In this document: positions 15,620-18,188 of the stretch, in pieces | How positions within the stretch are numbered: position 1 is the stretch's first letter | How the letters are laid out: every line of letters starts with the position of its first letter | Assembly: GCA_937891875.1 (NCBI GenBank) | Contig: CALATR010001040.1 | Location: 1-18,188, forward strand | Source of the DNA: an uncultured Pseudomonadota bacterium | GTDB lineage: Bacteria; Myxococcota_A; UBA796; GCA-2862545 | Direction: 5' to 3' | Length of the DNA: 18,188 nucleotides | The notes under the pieces: generated by a model | What the model saw: only the letters and a program-made list of their open reading frames with translations | Databases searched by the model: none | What the model was told of the DNA's origin: nothing | Program-made: the position numbers and the translations under genes

Positions 15620-15637
15620 GGAGTTGGGCCCCGTCGC

Positions 15638-18188
15638 CTACGGGCAGAGGTTGTCGAGCGCGATGCGGACCTCGTTGTCCGACTCGTCGCACTCCTTGGC
15701 CGTGCCCCAGCCGCTCGGGGACTGCTCGGGATCGTCGATGACCGCGACCAGCTCGTCGTAGGCGTCCCAGCCCTCGACGACGAACAGGATGCCGGTGGTC
15801 TTCTCGCCGGGGCCGACCGACAGGCCGACCTCCTGGGTCTCGAGCAGGGTGCGGTTGCTGCCCTTCACGCCGTAGAGCGCCACCCGGGTCGAGGGGTCGA
15901 CCGTGATGTAGGCACCCTCGTTGGCGACCTGGACCCACACCTCGATCTCACCGCAGCCTTCCTGGCACGGGGGCTCGGCGGTGATCAGAAGGTTCGGGGC
16001 CTTCTTTGCGCCAAAGCGCCCGGGGGCCTGGTTGCGGAAGTTGTTGAGCTTGAAGTTGGGCGCGCCGTACCCGACGGTGCCGTCGTCCGCGACGTTGGTC
16101 ACGTAGTAGGCGTGCTGGTTCCACACCTGGCGGGCGCTGACCCAGTCGTCGTCCGCGGAGCCGAGCACGTACAGGCCGTAGTAGTCCGGGTGGTCGGGCT
16201 GGTGGGCGTTCGCGACCAGGATCTCCGCCTTGCCGTCCCCGTCGACGTCCGCGACCAGGGGGTACTCGTGGATGGTCCACGACTTGTGGTTCTCGTCCAC
16301 GAGGTAGGACTCGAGGCGCTCCCAGGGCTTGAGGGCGCCGCGCTTGACGCCCCAGACGTACAGCGCCTCCTCGTCGGAGAACACGACCTCGGCGCGGTCG
16401 TCGCCGTTGAAGTCGAACACGGTCGAGCCGGTCGAGGCGCTGGACCAGTCCTTGGTCGGGGCCACGGCGTAGCGCTCGAAGCGGTCGCCGTTGGCCTCGT
16501 TGAAGTGGAAGACCGAGTACCAGCAGGCGCCGGCGACGGCGATCTCGTTGTCCCCGTCACCGTCGAAGTCGGCGATGGTGGGCTGGCCCCCGAAGCTGGG
16601 CCGCGAGGTGTCGCAGTTGGGGTGCGCGGGCAGGCCGGCGGGCACGGTGGGGTCGAGCACCGGGTCGTTCGGCAGCTGGGCGATCTGCGGGCACCACGGG
16701 GTGCTGCCGTCCCACTGGATGTCCGTGCTGAACACGGTCACCTCTTCGTTGCCGGTCAGCACGACCTCGAGGTCGCCGCGGCTGTCACCGGGAAGGCGGA
16801 CGATGTCGGCGACCGCTGGATAGCCGTCACGGGCTGCAACCCAGCTTCCCCCGACGTTCTCGCCGAGGTTGCAGTAGATGTCACCCTCGTGGGTGTAGAT
16901 GTGCTTGCCGGCCACGACCTCCATGGTCCGGCCATCGTTGTCCACGTCGTAGGGGAAGCTGTGGTAGCCGCTGTTCCAGTAGCCGTCGCTGTAGCGGTAG
17001 GCGCTGTACCAGCCGCGGCCGTTGCTGCTGGAAGGCTGGCTCCACTCGAGCGCCAGCTCGCTGCCCTCGAGCACGTTGAAGCCGAGGATGACCTCGATGG
17101 CGCCGTCGGCGTCGATGTCGGCGATCGCGGGGCCGTGGGCGCCACAGTAGTAGTCGCCGCCGCCGTAGACCGTCTCCAGCTCCAGCTCGATGCTGCTGCC
17201 GCGCTGCACGGCCTGGTAGACCGCGGGCCAGCACTCGGTGACGCCGGCCTCGTGGTGGCTGACCATGGTGACGATCTCGATGTGGTCGTCGGAGTCGATG
17301 TCACCGACCGCCACGCCCGCGTGCTGGTAGGGCGTGTAGGTCTGCGTGCCGTTGGCGTTGGTGTGGGTCTGCTCGAAGATGCTGGCGTGCACGATGGATC
17401 CGTCGCCGGACATCAGGCGCAGCACGCCCGCCTTGTCGTCCCGATCGTGGCCCATGACCGCGACGATGTCGGGGATGTCCCGGTCGTCGATCGCGCCGTC
17501 GCCGTTGTCGTCGGTGAGCTGACCGACCACTGGGGCCTGCATCACGCTGGCGATCTCGGGCCACTCCGAGAAGCTCCAGGCCGGCAGGGTGGCTCCGCTG
17601 TCCGGATCGACCATCGACTGGGTCATGTTCCACTCGACCCGCACCGAGAACGCTGTGCCTGACGGGCCCGGCACGTACTCGCACGCCGCGTCGGTGGGCA
17701 CGGTGCCCGCCGCCGGGCCGCCGCCGCAGACCTCCTCGCACTCGATGACGCCGTCGCCGTCCATGTCGGTCTTGACGTCGGGGATGACGCCGTCGCAGTC
17801 GTTGTCCTTGCCGTCGCAGATCTCGAGCTGCGCCCCGTGCACCTCCGGGTCGTCGTCCCGGCAGTCGTCGTCGACCACCGCGAAGCCGGGCGTGCCCGGG
17901 CAGGCCACCATGGGCATGGACGGGTCGCCGTGGAGATCGCGATCGCCGTCGAGGAAGCCCTCCACGGCGGCGCCCTCGTCGACCCTCCCGTCGCAGTCGT
18001 TGTCGAGGAAGTCGCAGGTCTCCGCGAAGCCCGGGCGCACGTCCCGTCGCGCGTCGCTGCAGTCGTCCGCGCACGCGAGCTCGCCGTCCTCTTGCAGGTT
18101 GCAGCAGGCGGCGCTGTCGAACCCGTCCCGGTCCACGTCGCGCGCGCCGTAGGTCGTCGGGTCGCAGTCCTCGTCGACGTTCGCCTCG
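15638..18188 (-). CDS. Large surface protein with MopE-type repeats, FG-GAP/VCBS propeller and CARDB-like end (5' end outside window)
   Basis: The frame runs off the window edge, with about 850 residues visible; upstream of the GTG at 18136 it still encodes typical motif residues (NVDEDCDPTTYGARD), so the real start is outside. The N-terminal part holds at least three MopE-type Cys/Asp motifs: DSAACCN, CDFLDNDCDGRVDEG and CDGKDNDCDGV, with Ca-binding loops such as DMDGDGV. FG-GAP/VCBS blades follow: GDIDSDDHIEI, ADIDADGAIEV, ADFDGDGDNEI, FDFNGDDRAEV and ADVDGDGKAEI. The last roughly 110 residues look like a CARDB module, ending in CDESDNEVRIALDNLCP. It is a paralogue of the lipoprotein downstream and probably exported to the cell surface. 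MopE is a copper-binding surface protein in methanotrophs, but copper binding here is not supported by anything specific. Confidence 0.88.
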   Translation of the reverse strand, partial: EANVDEDCDPTTYGARDVDRDGFDSAACCNLQEDGELACADDCSDARRDVRPGFAETCDFLDNDCDGRVDEGAAVEGFLDGDRDLHGDPSMPMVACPGTPGFAVVDDDCRDDDPEVHGAQLEICDGKDNDCDGVIPDVKTDMDGDGVIECEEVCGGGPAAGTVPTDAACEYVPGPSGTAFSVRVEWNMTQSMVDPDSGATLPAWSFSEWPEIASVMQAPVVGQLTDDNGDGAIDDRDIPDIVAVMGHDRDDKAGVLRLMSGDGSIVHASIFEQTHTNANGTQTYTPYQHAGVAVGDIDSDDHIEIVTMVSHHEAGVTECWPAVYQAVQRGSSIELELETVYGGGDYYCGAHGPAIADIDADGAIEVILGFNVLEGSELALEWSQPSSSNGRGWYSAYRYSDGYWNSGYHSFPYDVDNDGRTMEVVAGKHIYTHEGDIYCNLGENVGGSWVAARDGYPAVADIVRLPGDSRGDLEVVLTGNEEVTVFSTDIQWDGSTPWCPQIAQLPNDPVLDPTVPAGLPAHPNCDTSRPSFGGQPTIADFDGDGDNEIAVAGACWYSVFHFNEANGDRFERYAVAPTKDWSSASTGSTVFDFNGDDRAEVVFSDEEALYVWGVKRGALKPWERLESYLVDENHKSWTIHEYPLVADVDGDGKAEILVANAHQPDHPDYYGLYVLGSADDDWVSARQVWNQHAYYVTNVADDGTVGYGAPNFKLNNFRNQAPGRFGAKKAPNLLITAEPPCQEGCGEIEVWVQVANEGAYITVDPSTRVALYGVKGSNRTLLETQEVGLSVGPGEKTTGILFVVEGWDAYDELVAVIDDPEQSPSGWGTAKECDESDNEVRIALDNLCP

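Noticed and set aside
16112..17662. 516-codon plus-strand frame opposite the large surface protein
   Set aside because: Val/Ala/Asp-rich mirror of FG-GAP repeats; no motifs and no ribosome-binding site of note.

Overview
The window is GC-rich chromosomal DNA (roughly two-thirds G+C by eye) from a bacterium that most resembles Myxococcota or another deltaproteobacterial relative. The main clue is a pair of large secreted proteins combining MopE-type Asp/Cys motifs, FG-GAP/VCBS Ca-binding repeats and C-terminal CARDB-like domains, together with a Baeyer-Villiger monooxygenase, GTG starts and tightly packed genes. No phage, transposon, CRISPR array or rRNA is visible. The phylum is an inference.

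Positions 1-5072 (+ strand) form a ketone/ester catabolism block: the C-terminal part of an AraC regulator, a family-IV (HSL-type) esterase, a Baeyer-Villiger monooxygenase, a GntR/FCD regulator and a second HSL-type esterase. A Baeyer-Villiger enzyme turns a ketone into an ester or lactone, which the esterases could hydrolyse. Both esterase promoters carry the same two elements: a box with TGCAAC-type half-sites and a perfect 20-bp palindrome just before the ribosome-binding site. This points to one regulator controlling both.

Positions 5073-9300 (- strand) hold aconitase A and, upstream of it, an overlapping ArsR / AHSA1-type SRPBCC / SRPBCC-lipoprotein operon with a GGTAAC-N6-GTTACC operator. 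Positions 9406-11383 (+) hold a polytopic membrane protein and a class I methyltransferase.

Positions 11384-12263 (- strand) are the most interesting part. Six tRNA genes sit 4-11 nt apart: Leu(CAG), Tyr(GTA), Ser(GGA), Cys(GCA), Ser(CGA) and Ser(GCT). They comprise five long-variable-arm (class II) tRNAs plus Cys. Upstream lies a complete leader transcription unit: a sigma70-like promoter, an apparently leaderless 40-codon ORF, and a GC-rich hairpin followed by UUU. The ORF is packed with Ser, Leu, Cys and Tyr codons, and codons 7-19 include at least one codon for every one of the six downstream tRNAs. A segment near the ORF's end can pair either with codons 10-12 (8 bp) or with the 5' arm of the terminator (9 bp). 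This is the layout of a ribosome-mediated attenuator, here placed in front of tRNA genes rather than a biosynthetic operon. I propose it as a tRNA-supply feedback switch; I know of no described equivalent, but could not search.

Positions 12337-13608 (+) encode a PrsW-family intramembrane protease. Positions 13612-18188 (- strand) encode the two large paralogous surface proteins; the upstream one is cut by the window edge.
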